In this document: one piece after another, positions 44,597 to 52,693 of the stretch
How the letters are laid out: the number at the start of each line of letters is the position of its first letter
How positions within the stretch are numbered: position 1 is the first letter of the stretch
Assembly: GCA_965196605.1 (NCBI GenBank)
Contig: CBDAKK010000002.1
Location: forward strand, 248,001 to 312,000
Origin: CBDAKK01 sp965196605
GTDB taxonomy: Bacteria > Spirochaetota > Spirochaetia > WTKD01 > G963693115
Direction of reading: 5' to 3'
DNA: 64,000 nucleotides
The notes under the pieces: generated by a model
What the model was told of the DNA's origin: nothing
The model's input: only the letters and a program-made list of their open reading frames with translations
The model's database searches: none
Position numbers and translations under genes: made by a program

Positions 44597-44602
44597 ATTA
44601 TA
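44597..44602 (-). promoter_or_regulatory. -10 box of def close to the start codon
   Basis: TATAAT on the minus strand lies 6 bases before the def ATG. Transcription should begin at or next to the start codon; no ribosome binding site is seen. Confidence 0.45.
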
Positions 44603-44647
44603 ACAACACGCCTTACCCACATTTTGCTGGGACCCAAGGTTGTTCTT

Positions 44648-44710
44648 TTGTGGGGGAGTTGCCCCCACACCCCCCTTGGATAAGACGCGGTACTGCGCTA
44701 TGCGCGTGGA
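44648..44710. repeat. Dispersed G-rich repeat, copy 2 (inverted)
   Basis: This is the reverse complement of 34533-34600 with few changes. A related G/C-rich stem, GGGGGCACGCCCCC, follows at 44950-44963. Confidence 0.8.
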
Positions 44711-44823
44711 AGCTATCGCAGTTTTGCTGACGCTGTTTTTTATGAACTTTTTCTGCGGCTAAGACGCCAGTTGTCATATGCTAATGCCTATAGTAGCCGT
44801 ACTTTCTTTCTTTTCTTTTTTTG
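44711..44823. other. Intergenic stretch, no gene seen
   Basis: Together with the repeats around it this gap of about 560 bases between def and ulaF has no convincing frame. No promoter could be assigned. Confidence 0.4.
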
Positions 44824-45120
44824 CGACGCTCACGAGCGAAGCGAGGGGATGCAAACTATTGCATAAGCACCGCTGTGCGGTGCAAACATGGAGCTTGCAT
44901 CAAAAGAAAAGAAAGAAAAGCACCAAAGAAAGAAAAGAAAACTCGCTGTGGGGGCACGCCCCCGACCCCCAAGCATTAAGCGAACACCTCTTATGTCGTT
45001 CATGACACGGCTGTGAGGACGCTCACGAGCGTAGCGAGGGGATGCAAACTATTGCATAAGCACCGCTGTGCGGTGCAAACATGGAGCTTGCATCAAAGAA
45101 AAGAACCAAAGAAAAAAAAG
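44824..45120. repeat. Structured repeat of about 100 bases in two direct copies
   Basis: Copies start at 44824 and 45018. Each holds GACGCTCACGAGCG, GATGCAAACTATTGCAT, the hairpin GCACCGC-TGT-GCGGTGC, and GAGCTTGCATC, then A/G-rich sequence. An outer stem GATGCAA/TTGCATC can enclose the hairpin. The copies differ at few positions and are separated by 194 bases from start to start. The layout resembles a REP or small mobile intergenic element; no coding role is seen. Confidence 0.85.
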
Positions 45121-45152
45121 CTTGTGGAGCTACGTCATAAAGGAATAAATGC

Positions 45153-45869
45153 TTATGACTCAGATTGCGTTTTTTGTCCATAGTAGGCATGTGCGCCATG
45201 CTTTCTGTAGTAGTGTTTGTCGAGGAGGGTACGGTTCACGGGTTGGGGTTGCGGGTTCGCAAGCAGAGTTACTGCATTCATGTGCGCTATTATTTCCAAA
45301 GTTGCCGCGTTCTCCACTGCCTTGCGCGCGCTTTGCGCCCATGTAAAAGGCCCGTGGTGTTTTACCAAGACTCCGGGCACTGCGAGCGGGTCTAGCGCGC
45401 GCGTTTCAAAGGTTTCTACTATCACGCGTCCCGTTTCGCGTTCGTATTCACCCTGTATTTCTGTGTCTTCTAAGGCGCGCGTACAAGGCACGCTACCATA
45501 AAAGCAATCGGCGTGCGTAGTACCCAAGCATGGCAGGTCTTTGCCCGCCTGCGCCCACCCGCAAGCCCACGCTGAATGGGTGTGCACTACGGCGCGTACG
45601 TCTGCAAAATTTTTGTACAGCTCAATGTGCGTGAGCAAGTCTGACGAGGGCTGTAAATCACCCTCAATAACTTCGCCACTCATGCCCACAACCACAATGT
45701 CTTCGGGTTTTAACACTTCGTAAGCAACGCCGCTGGGTTTAATTGCAAGGGCATTGTCTTCCGTACTGTACACACTCACATTGCCCCAGGTAAAGTAGAC
45801 AATCTTGTACTTGGGCAACAACATGTTTGCTTCGTATGCTTCTTGCTTTAGTTTGTCAAATGTACTCAT
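45153..45869 (-). CDS. ulaF: L-ribulose-5-phosphate 4-epimerase
   Basis: This zinc enzyme turns L-ribulose 5-phosphate into D-xylulose 5-phosphate, the last step of ascorbate use. The 238-residue class II aldolase-like protein has GNVSVYSTEDNALAIKPSG, the zinc-binding His pair in VVHTHSAWACGWA (about residues 95-97) and the third His in LVKHHGPFTWA (about 170). The ATG overlaps the ulaE stop (TAATG). It is the last gene of the ula operon. AraD is the close paralog; the operon decides for UlaF. Confidence 0.93.
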   Translation of the reverse strand: MSTFDKLKQEAYEANMLLPKYKIVYFTWGNVSVYSTEDNALAIKPSGVAYEVLKPEDIVVVGMSGEVIEGDLQPSSDLLTHIELYKNFADVRAVVHTHSAWACGWAQAGKDLPCLGTTHADCFYGSVPCTRALEDTEIQGEYERETGRVIVETFETRALDPLAVPGVLVKHHGPFTWAQSARKAVENAATLEIIAHMNAVTLLANPQPQPVNRTLLDKHYYRKHGAHAYYGQKTQSES

Positions 45870-46735
45870 TATTTACTCCGCATCATCTTTTCTATAAGCC
45901 ACGTCTTGGCTTTTGCAACATCATTTCGCGCTTGCGCAAGGCTGCCGCGTGCCCACATTTCTATAACAAAGGGGCCTTGGTAGCGCGCCGTTGCTAGCGT
46001 GAAAAACAGCGCATCAAAATTGACGCAGCCCGCGCCAAAGGGCACGTCTCGAAACTGCCCCGCGCGCTTCGCGCTGGGCTTGCGCGTGTCTTTGAGGTGC
46101 ACGGCGAGTGTGTGAGGCAGGCCTGCAATGAGTTCATGCGCGGGGTGTGCATTCCACGCGCTTAGGTTTCCTAAGTCGGGGTAGAGTCCAAGCCATGGAG
46201 CGTTTATTCTTGTTTTCAGCGACAAAAATTTTGAGACGCTGTTCATAAACTCCGTGTCCATTATTTCCATACCCAGCATGACCTGTGCCTGCGCTGCGTA
46301 GTCCAAGGCCTTGCTCAGGACTTCTACAAAATATTCAAGCGACTTTTCATGCGCTGCTTCGTAGTACACGTCGTAGCCTGCAAGCTGAATGACGCGCACG
46401 CCTAAGGCGTCTGCCAAGTCTATGGCTTGCTTCATGCTTGTAAGTGCTCGCGCGCGTAGCGTTTTGTCGGCACTGCCAAAGGGGGTGGCGCGGTGGCAGC
46501 TTAAGCATATGCTGGGTATGCGCATGCCCACCGTACGGCGCGCGTCAATAAGCGCGGTTATTTCGCGCTTGCCCCATTTCAGCCGTGAACGGCGCATTTC
46601 AGACTCGTCTATGGACATTTCTACAAAGGAGAAGCCGAGCCCTTTTGCTTCTTGTAACAGCTCATGCCAGCTGTCAAATGGCGGTAGCGCTTTTTCGTAG
46701 AGCCCAAGGGGGAGCTGATGAAGTTTTTTACTCAT
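45869..46735 (-). CDS. ulaE: L-ribulose-5-phosphate 3-epimerase (L-xylulose-5-phosphate 3-epimerase)
   Basis: The enzyme epimerises L-xylulose 5-phosphate to L-ribulose 5-phosphate. The 288-residue TIM-barrel of the xylose-isomerase-like type shows PLGLYEKALP at the N-terminus, SFVEMSIDESEMRRSRLKW with a conserved Glu, ICLSCHRATPFGS, LGMEIMDTEFMNS and the HLKDTRKPS segment with metal ligands. Length is normal. It is translationally coupled to ulaF and lies 43 bases after ulaD. Confidence 0.93.
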   Translation of the reverse strand: MSKKLHQLPLGLYEKALPPFDSWHELLQEAKGLGFSFVEMSIDESEMRRSRLKWGKREITALIDARRTVGMRIPSICLSCHRATPFGSADKTLRARALTSMKQAIDLADALGVRVIQLAGYDVYYEAAHEKSLEYFVEVLSKALDYAAQAQVMLGMEIMDTEFMNSVSKFLSLKTRINAPWLGLYPDLGNLSAWNAHPAHELIAGLPHTLAVHLKDTRKPSAKRAGQFRDVPFGAGCVNFDALFFTLATARYQGPFVIEMWARGSLAQARNDVAKAKTWLIEKMMRSK

Positions 46736-46778
46736 GCGTTATGGACATGCGCCATGCCTTAAAGTTGCGTACTTGGGC

Positions 46779-47441
46779 TTAGTCCTTCCAGTACGCGTCT
46801 ATTTCCGCGCGCAAGGCCTGTGCTGCCTGCAAGGGTTCTGTGGATGCGGTGAGGCTTCTACCTGCAATAAAGGCTTTTATCGCAAGCCCTTGAAACAAAG
46901 GCACATCCGCTACTTCTATGCCACCGGTAACAGAGACTTCAAAGCCCATGTCACAGAGCTTTTTTATTTTAGAAAGGTCGGCCTCACCCCATGTTTGCCC
47001 TGCAGCTTGCGCGTCTCTGCCGCGGTGGTAGACAACTTGTTTTATCCCCAAAGTTTTCCACGCCGCTGCTTCTTCCCAGCTCCAATTGCCGTAGAGCTCA
47101 ATTTGTACGTCCCCTTTTTGGCCACGCAAGTCTTGCATGGTTTGCAAGGCTTTTTCAATGGTCGCAAGTTGCGCACAACAAATGACGGTGACCCAGTCCG
47201 CACCAGCTTGCGCGCACATTTTTGCAAGGGTTGCGCCAGCATCTGCCATTTTGATGTCCGCCAAAATTATTTGTTGCGGAAAGGCGGCGCGCAACTTTGC
47301 AACAGCGGCAACGCCTTCCGCAATGCACAAAATGGTCCCTGCTTCCACCACGTCAATGGAAGGAATTATTTTTTTTGTTATGCTTACCGCTTCATCTGCG
47401 TTTTGCACATCAAGCGCAACTTGTAGTAGTGGGCTATTCAT
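46779..47441 (-). CDS. ulaD: 3-keto-L-gulonate-6-phosphate decarboxylase
   Basis: The enzyme decarboxylates 3-keto-L-gulonate 6-phosphate to L-xylulose 5-phosphate. The 220-residue OMP-decarboxylase-superfamily barrel has LQVALDVQN (Asp ligand), IILADIKMADAG with the catalytic Asp-x-Lys-x2-Asp, and VVYHRGRDAQAAG with the His/Arg pair of the KGPDC group. A ribosome binding site AAGGAG precedes the ATG. It follows ulaC in the operon. Confidence 0.95.
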   Translation of the reverse strand: MNSPLLQVALDVQNADEAVSITKKIIPSIDVVEAGTILCIAEGVAAVAKLRAAFPQQIILADIKMADAGATLAKMCAQAGADWVTVICCAQLATIEKALQTMQDLRGQKGDVQIELYGNWSWEEAAAWKTLGIKQVVYHRGRDAQAAGQTWGEADLSKIKKLCDMGFEVSVTGGIEVADVPLFQGLAIKAFIAGRSLTASTEPLQAAQALRAEIDAYWKD

Positions 47442-47484
47442 AGAACTCCTTTACTTATAAAAGTCTTTGTTATACCTTACATTA

Positions 47485-47955
47485 TTACAAGACGGGCGGA
47501 GTATAGTACAACTCAAACCCGTTTCTTAGCTCCTCCACGGTTTTTGCCTCTTGTATAGCTTGAATAAGCGCTGGGGTGTCGAATATTTCAACAACTTGCA
47601 CAATGCTTTGTTCATTATGCTCTTTGGTGTCTACAGAGGCAAGCGTGAGAATAATGTCTATAGGGTCGTTGTCTTCATTACCAAAAGCAACCGCCGTGTT
47701 CAAGGTCACAAGAGACCAACACGTTTTTATGACGCCCTTGTCGGGGTTAGTGTGGGGCATGGCTATGCCGGGCGCAATGACATAGTAGGGTCAAATTTCC
47801 TCATGTTGTTTTACAATGTCGTGGTAGTACGAAGGCTGCAAAAATCCCTTTTTTTCCAAAAGGTCTGTGCCAATTTTTACAGCCGCCTTCCAATCACGCG
47901 CCTCTGCCTTGAGCGCAAGCGTGCCTTCCGCAAAAATAAATTCATGCACCAGCAT
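47485..47955 (-). pseudogene. ulaC: Ascorbate PTS component IIA, with in-frame TGA
   Basis: UlaC carries phosphate from HPr to UlaB during ascorbate uptake. The reading frame starts at ATG 47955, overlapping ulaB by 14 bases, and gives MLVHEFIFAEGTLALKA...IVKQHEEI before a TGA at 47791-47793. The same frame goes on with PYYVIAPGIAMPHTNPDKG, including the His that is phosphorylated, to 47485. Related proteins have Gly at this position, so one GGA-to-TGA change is the likely cause. Full length would be 156 residues, as in E. coli. A new start at the ATG 47760 would lack the first third. Confidence 0.85.
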
Positions 47956-48253
47956 GGCGTTTTTTTATATTCTCAGCGGCTTCTAAAATCATTGGGCCGT
48001 ATTCATTTGCGTCCATGAGGTTTTTAATGAGCAATACCACTTGTTTTTCCTCATTCACCTTGCCTTGCAAAGCTTCTGCTAAATACTTTTGGCACAGCAC
48101 AATGTCCGCACTTTGCAAGCTGGTACCCAGCGAACTCATTGAGCCGCTTTCTACCGTAGCTTCTATGTCGTTTTGTTTCAAAAACTGCGAGACCTTGCTT
48201 TTAATAACAAAACTCGTCCCCATGCCACTTCCGCACACGCACACAATTGTCAT
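47942..48253 (-). CDS. ulaB: Ascorbate PTS component IIB
   Basis: This 103-residue cytoplasmic protein passes phosphate from UlaC to ascorbate as it is taken up by UlaA. The P-loop-like active site VCVCGSGMGTSFVIK holds the phosphorylated Cys near residue 7. The rest fits the lactose/ascorbate IIB fold. AAAGGAG lies 6 bases before the ATG. It ends in TGA and overlaps the start of ulaC. Confidence 0.94.
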   Translation of the reverse strand: MTIVCVCGSGMGTSFVIKSKVSQFLKQNDIEATVESGSMSSLGTSLQSADIVLCQKYLAEALQGKVNEEKQVVLLIKNLMDANEYGPMILEAAENIKKRHAGA

Positions 48254-48305
48254 ACATTGCTCCTTTTATTAAACCTTTTTACTATATTCGCATTGTGGAA
48301 ACACA

Positions 48306-49649
48306 TTACCCGCCAAGCCCCAAGAGGCTTGCAATAAGTTTGAAAATGCCCATTACGCCTACCCACAAGGTGTCGAGGTCAAAGTTGCCTCCCCAGCCGC
48401 CGTACTCCGCAAGCCCTGACCACGAAGCGGCAACAGCGCCGCCGAGCACTTGCAAAACACCAGAGCAAAAGCACAAAATAACCGTTGCGCGCCAACCGCC
48501 AAATTTGTTTGCAAAAACGCCAATGGTTGCATTGTCAAAAAACAAGGGGACAAAGCCGGGAATTATGAGTATGGGTGAAGAAAAAACCAACAAGGCTACA
48601 ACGCCCAAAATTTGCCCCAACGCGCCAAAGACAAAGCCGAACAAAATGGCTTCAGAAGCAAAGCCGTAGGTTGCCGCGCAGTCAATAGCAATGGCCGAGC
48701 CCGGAATGAGTTTTTCGCGTATGCCTTCAAAAGATGTAGTAAGCTCGGCGACAAACATTTTAACACCTACTTGCAAAATGGCAATATTCACGGGAAAGGC
48801 GAGACAAGTGTAGACAAGCGTTATAATCCAGTTTTGCTTGGGGTTTATGGCTTTTATTCCCTCAGGTCCGAGTAAAAGCATGAGCGGCCCAAAAAAGATG
48901 GTCATGATAACCGCCGATGCTGCGACGTTGTCTTTAAAAAAGTGAAGGAACTTTGGAAGCTTAATATTGTCAACCGTATCTTCTGGGTTGCCCAAATATT
49001 TTGAAAACTTGCCCGCAATCCACACACCGAGCATTTGCTGATGGCCTACGGCAAAGCCTGCGTTGTTGGTGAGTTTTTCCGTGTATTTAAAGGTTGCGTT
49101 TGACATAAATGCCCAGTAACAGCCTATGAAGAGCGTTGCAACTAAAATGGTTGGCAAGACGCTAGGAAACCTAAAAATGTAATACGTAAACCAGACAGCC
49201 ATGGCAGATTGCTGCACCATGATGTGCCCCGTTAAGAAGACCGTCCGCACCCCCGTTATTTTTCTAAACATAACGAATAGAATGTTCAGGAGCAAGCCTA
49301 AAATCATTACGTAGCCTATCCACGCAACGGCATCATAGGTTTGCCCTTGAATGCTGACGCCTTCGCTTAAGGCGGTTTGCGCAGCAGGCCAGCCCGCATA
49401 GGGATCTATTATGACGCCCTGTATGCCAAAGCGTTCGCTAATTTGAAAGAGGATGGGGCGAAAGGTGCCGACCAAATTTCCTGCACCAACTTGCAAAATC
49501 CTAAACCCTACCGCGGTTTTTATAGCGCCAGTAATCACGTCCGAAAACGAGCGCTTCATGGCAATATAGCCTACTGCGGTCACCAATGCCAAAACAAGCG
49601 GGGCTTGGCGTAAAAAATCGTTAATGAGAAAATCCAATAATGGTTTCAT
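48306..49649 (-). CDS. ulaA: Ascorbate PTS component IIC
   Basis: The 447-residue membrane protein takes up ascorbate and couples it to phosphorylation. About ten or eleven hydrophobic segments are visible, with family stretches KTAVGFRILQVGAGNLVGTF, VIMTIFFGPLMLLLGPEG and ATYGFASEAILFGFVFGALG. AGGAGG lies 5 bases before the ATG at 49649, so the GTG one codon upstream is not used. It lies between ulaG and ulaB in the operon. Confidence 0.95.
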   Translation of the reverse strand: MKPLLDFLINDFLRQAPLVLALVTAVGYIAMKRSFSDVITGAIKTAVGFRILQVGAGNLVGTFRPILFQISERFGIQGVIIDPYAGWPAAQTALSEGVSIQGQTYDAVAWIGYVMILGLLLNILFVMFRKITGVRTVFLTGHIMVQQSAMAVWFTYYIFRFPSVLPTILVATLFIGCYWAFMSNATFKYTEKLTNNAGFAVGHQQMLGVWIAGKFSKYLGNPEDTVDNIKLPKFLHFFKDNVAASAVIMTIFFGPLMLLLGPEGIKAINPKQNWIITLVYTCLAFPVNIAILQVGVKMFVAELTTSFEGIREKLIPGSAIAIDCAATYGFASEAILFGFVFGALGQILGVVALLVFSSPILIIPGFVPLFFDNATIGVFANKFGGWRATVILCFCSGVLQVLGGAVAASWSGLAEYGGWGGNFDLDTLWVGVMGIFKLIASLLGLGG

Positions 49650-49689
49650 CACATCCTCCTAAAAATTTATTTATAAGTTTTCATATGCT

Positions 49690-50772
49690 TTACAACATGG
49701 AGGGGAAGGGAAGGTCAGGCTCTATTGCAAAAGCATCTTCAAAGCCCCGCCTGTATTGAAACTCCACGACGTCTTTATCACGCGGGTAGATGAACTTTCC
49801 ACCCACTTGCCAAATAAAGGGATTAAAGGTGTAACCGAGCCTTCGTCGCTTTAATTCCCATAACATGATAATTTCCCTTGTGTCGGCTTGAAAGTTTGTC
49901 CAAATATCATGGTGCAACGGAATGACCACCTTGGTGTTCAAGGACTCTGCCATGCGTAAAATGTCTACAGAAGTAAGCTTGTCCGTCATGCCGCGGGGGT
50001 TCTCCCCATAGGCACCCACCGCAACGTCTATGCTGTGGTCGTTTCCATGCTTGGCAAAATAATTTGAATAATGAGAATCACCCGCGTGGTAAAAACTGCC
50101 GCCAGAAGTTTTTATAAGGTAGTTTACAGCCTTGCGATTCATGTCCATTGGCATGGTGTTTTTAAGCGGCTCAGGTGAGTTGCTGGTTACAAGCTCCGTC
50201 CTGTCAAAGGACTCCAGTACAACAATTTCCACGTCTCGTATTGTAACCGTGTCGCCGGGCGCGACAGTACGGCAACGAGATTCGCTCACACCCCATTTTT
50301 TCCACAAAGCGGTGCAGGACTCTGGCCCAATAAAGGGGACATCCGCAGCGCAATTTTTTACAACTGCCGCGGCAACATTGGGGTCTATGTGGTCACTGTG
50401 GTCATGCGTTGCAAGTAAGGCATGGAGGCTTTTAATAGCAAAGGGGTCTATGACGCAGGGGGAATTTCGCAAATTGGGCTGCAGGTTTACGCAGCCTATC
50501 ATGCGTTGGTGCTGGTGCTGCTTTTTCATGAATTTTTCTTTTTGAGTTTGCTTGCCCGTTTTGCACCATAAGTCCATACACAAATGCGTGCCTTCATGCG
50601 TTTTAAGCCACAGTCCCATGCAGCCAAGCCACCACAAGGCAAAGGTATTCGGCGCAACTTGTTCGGCTTCTATTTCTTCGTTAAGCCACGTACCCCACTC
50701 AGGAAAGGTACTCAAGAGCCATGATTCGCGTGTAATTTCATTAACTAAACTACTTGCCGCCATTAACAACAT
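49690..50772 (-). CDS. ulaG: L-ascorbate-6-phosphate lactonase
   Basis: The enzyme opens ascorbate 6-phosphate to 3-keto-L-gulonate 6-phosphate. The 360-residue metallo-beta-lactamase-fold protein matches E. coli UlaG along its length: ITRESWLLSTFPEWGTWLNE, the metal motif ATHDHSDHID, GDSHYSNYFAKHGN, VIPLHHDIW and a C-terminal FIWQVGGKF. It is the first gene of the operon, unlike E. coli where ulaG is divergent from ulaABCDEF. No ulaR-type regulator is in the window. Confidence 0.96.
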   Translation of the reverse strand: MLLMAASSLVNEITRESWLLSTFPEWGTWLNEEIEAEQVAPNTFALWWLGCMGLWLKTHEGTHLCMDLWCKTGKQTQKEKFMKKQHQHQRMIGCVNLQPNLRNSPCVIDPFAIKSLHALLATHDHSDHIDPNVAAAVVKNCAADVPFIGPESCTALWKKWGVSESRCRTVAPGDTVTIRDVEIVVLESFDRTELVTSNSPEPLKNTMPMDMNRKAVNYLIKTSGGSFYHAGDSHYSNYFAKHGNDHSIDVAVGAYGENPRGMTDKLTSVDILRMAESLNTKVVIPLHHDIWTNFQADTREIIMLWELKRRRLGYTFNPFIWQVGGKFIYPRDKDVVEFQYRRGFEDAFAIEPDLPFPSML

Positions 50773-50868
50773 GATAGTTTATTGCAAGATTCGTTGCAAG
50801 CTCCATTGAAAAAGAAGAAAACCATAACGAGTTCACACGCGCATTACACGGTTCTCGCACATGAGGAC

Positions 50869-50923
50869 TGTATTATTGCTTGATGCAATACACTTACGAC
50901 TCAAGGAAAACGTAAGTCGTAAG
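50869..50923. promoter_or_regulatory. Two dyads upstream of the ula operon
   Basis: TGTATTATTGC (50869-50879) pairs imperfectly with GCAATACA (50884-50891). CTTACGACT (50893-50901) pairs perfectly with AGTCGTAAG (50915-50923). They lie about 100-150 bases before ulaG and just after the fibronectin-type lipoprotein gene. They could be operators of the ula operon or a terminator without a T run for the lipoprotein. Confidence 0.4.
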
Positions 50924-50956
50924 TACGCCACCCACATGCGCATTTTTACTTAGACC

Positions 50957-52561
50957 TTAGCGCACATGCTCCAATTTCATGGTGAGCTTTTTAGCTCGCG
51001 TAAAAGTACTCACTACCAAGTTACCGTGCGCGTCTAAGTGCATGTTTTTCAATCCACGTCCAGAAGTAATTCGATGTACATTTTTCTGAGCATCTATCAT
51101 ATGTATAGCATTCATATGTATAGCATTATCTCGATTAAACTCACCAAGCACATAGAGGTTTCTTTTTTTATCTACTGCTATCCCTTTTACGTTTCCAAAA
51201 AAATTAAATGGTAAACCATCACTCTGTTTCAACATATCACTTGTTCCATCAGGCTGTACTACGCGTGCATATGCAAAACCCGATCCTACAGCATATATCA
51301 CACCAGTGTCATCTACAGCAAGAAAGTTATCCGTAGTAGTTGGTGTTGCCCCTACACGAGGAAATTGTGCCATTACTGTCATACCAGAAAATGCTTTGAA
51401 CTCCATTTTAATAATACGATTTGAAGTGCTACAAAGATCAAAGAAATACAAATTATCTTGTGCATCAACAACTGGATTGTGGGGCCTAGAAATTGTAGAA
51501 CAACCGCCAGCACCTGATACTTGAGGAAAACTTGCGTGCAATTCACCAACGTTACCACTGCTATCTATTGTTTTGATTCTATCATCATCGGTGACTGCAA
51601 CATAAATTCTACCCTGACTATCCACAGCAATACCGTTGGAATTATTAAAAAATGATGCATTTTCAACCCCACCACTCAAAGTGCTGCGTTCATTGCCATT
51701 AATCGAATTGTTAAACACGATGCGCTTAGGCTGCAAATTGGTGATTTTTTGTAATTCTACATTCTCATATAAAGCATACAGCGCATTATCAAAATCAAAA
51801 GCCATTCCTACTATGGACGCGCTAGGTGTCTTACTTGGAGAGTAGATACCTTCACCAAAAGACCCGCTAGGCTCATTAAGGAACGTATCCTCAATACTTA
51901 CCGCAACAACGGCAGATGTAGCATTACTCGACAAAGTATTACTCTTAACTACAAGCTCAAACTCATACTCTTTGGTTGGGGCAAAAACATCTTCTATACC
52001 ATAGCGCACTTCCCCCGTACTCCGAGCTCGTCTTTTTATTTTTTTTGTAGCAACAGGACGAGCTGTATCCCAATAATGTAGTTCATACTCAAGGTCTTCA
52101 AAGTCATCATTATAAGGATTTTTCTCCCATGCTACGTCTAAAAACCAATGAGAACTACCCTTTGTAACGGTAAAATTACTTGGCGGATTTGGCTTGCCGG
52201 TAATACCCATTTTTTTATATGAAGGCACGCTTTCAAAATCTACGTAAACAGCACTTACTGTAACAAAATATTCTACTCCAGATTTCAGCCCATCTATGGT
52301 ATAGCCAACATCTTGCGCACTTTCTCCAACAATTAGTGTTTTAGCACTATTATCATTATCCTCAAATCCATAGGTAACTTTATAGGCCATAATCTCTTCC
52401 GATATCTTTTTAGTATTCCATCGAAAAAACAAGGACTTCTTCTTAAATTGAATGTCTGTTATCTCAGGGCGTGGAACCACTTCCTCAGGAAAAACAATAT
52501 CTGAGAAATCACACCCCAAAATCAAAAAATAGCATAAAGCACCAACATAGAAAAACTTCAT
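50957..52561 (-). CDS. Lipoprotein with fibronectin type III domains and NHL-like repeats
   Basis: The 534-residue product has a signal peptide with lipobox LILGC. Residues about 30-120 and 125-225 look like two fibronectin type III domains (KVTYGFEDN...YFVTVSAVYVD; LEYELHYWD...YEFELVVKS). From about 240 on, repeats such as NSNGIAVDSQGRIYVA, RPHNPVVDAQDNLYF and VKGIAVDKKRNLYV match NHL/SMP-30-type beta-propeller blades. It is likely a surface or periplasmic binding protein; no partner is known. A small in-frame 18-base duplication (AIHMNAIHM) lies near the end. The gene sits alone between the ula and iol operons. Confidence 0.85.
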   Translation of the reverse strand: MKFFYVGALCYFLILGCDFSDIVFPEEVVPRPEITDIQFKKKSLFFRWNTKKISEEIMAYKVTYGFEDNDNSAKTLIVGESAQDVGYTIDGLKSGVEYFVTVSAVYVDFESVPSYKKMGITGKPNPPSNFTVTKGSSHWFLDVAWEKNPYNDDFEDLEYELHYWDTARPVATKKIKRRARSTGEVRYGIEDVFAPTKEYEFELVVKSNTLSSNATSAVVAVSIEDTFLNEPSGSFGEGIYSPSKTPSASIVGMAFDFDNALYALYENVELQKITNLQPKRIVFNNSINGNERSTLSGGVENASFFNNSNGIAVDSQGRIYVAVTDDDRIKTIDSSGNVGELHASFPQVSGAGGCSTISRPHNPVVDAQDNLYFFDLCSTSNRIIKMEFKAFSGMTVMAQFPRVGATPTTTDNFLAVDDTGVIYAVGSGFAYARVVQPDGTSDMLKQSDGLPFNFFGNVKGIAVDKKRNLYVLGEFNRDNAIHMNAIHMIDAQKNVHRITSGRGLKNMHLDAHGNLVVSTFTRAKKLTMKLEHVR

Positions 52562-52625
52562 ATTGAAATGAATAAGAAATTTTGAAGTTAAATACTAGCG
52601 CAAAAATGAAATTATTTATAATTAA

Positions 52626-52653
52626 AGCATAAATGATATAAATACATTAACAA
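52626..52653 (-). promoter_or_regulatory. Candidate promoter of the FN3/NHL lipoprotein
   Basis: On the minus strand TTGTTA (52648-52653) and TATGCT (52626-52631) are 16 bases apart, about 65 bases before the ATG. The layout is like that of the LRR lipoprotein promoters. Confidence 0.4.
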
Positions 52654-52693
52654 TAAAGCTAATTATTAACATAAAATTAAACAAAAAGGTGTT

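Noticed and set aside
33194..47793. Reassignment of TGA to an amino acid, based on in-frame TGA in two genes
   Set aside because: TGA is the normal stop of ulaB, tagD and the RnfC-like gene, and most genes have no internal TGA.
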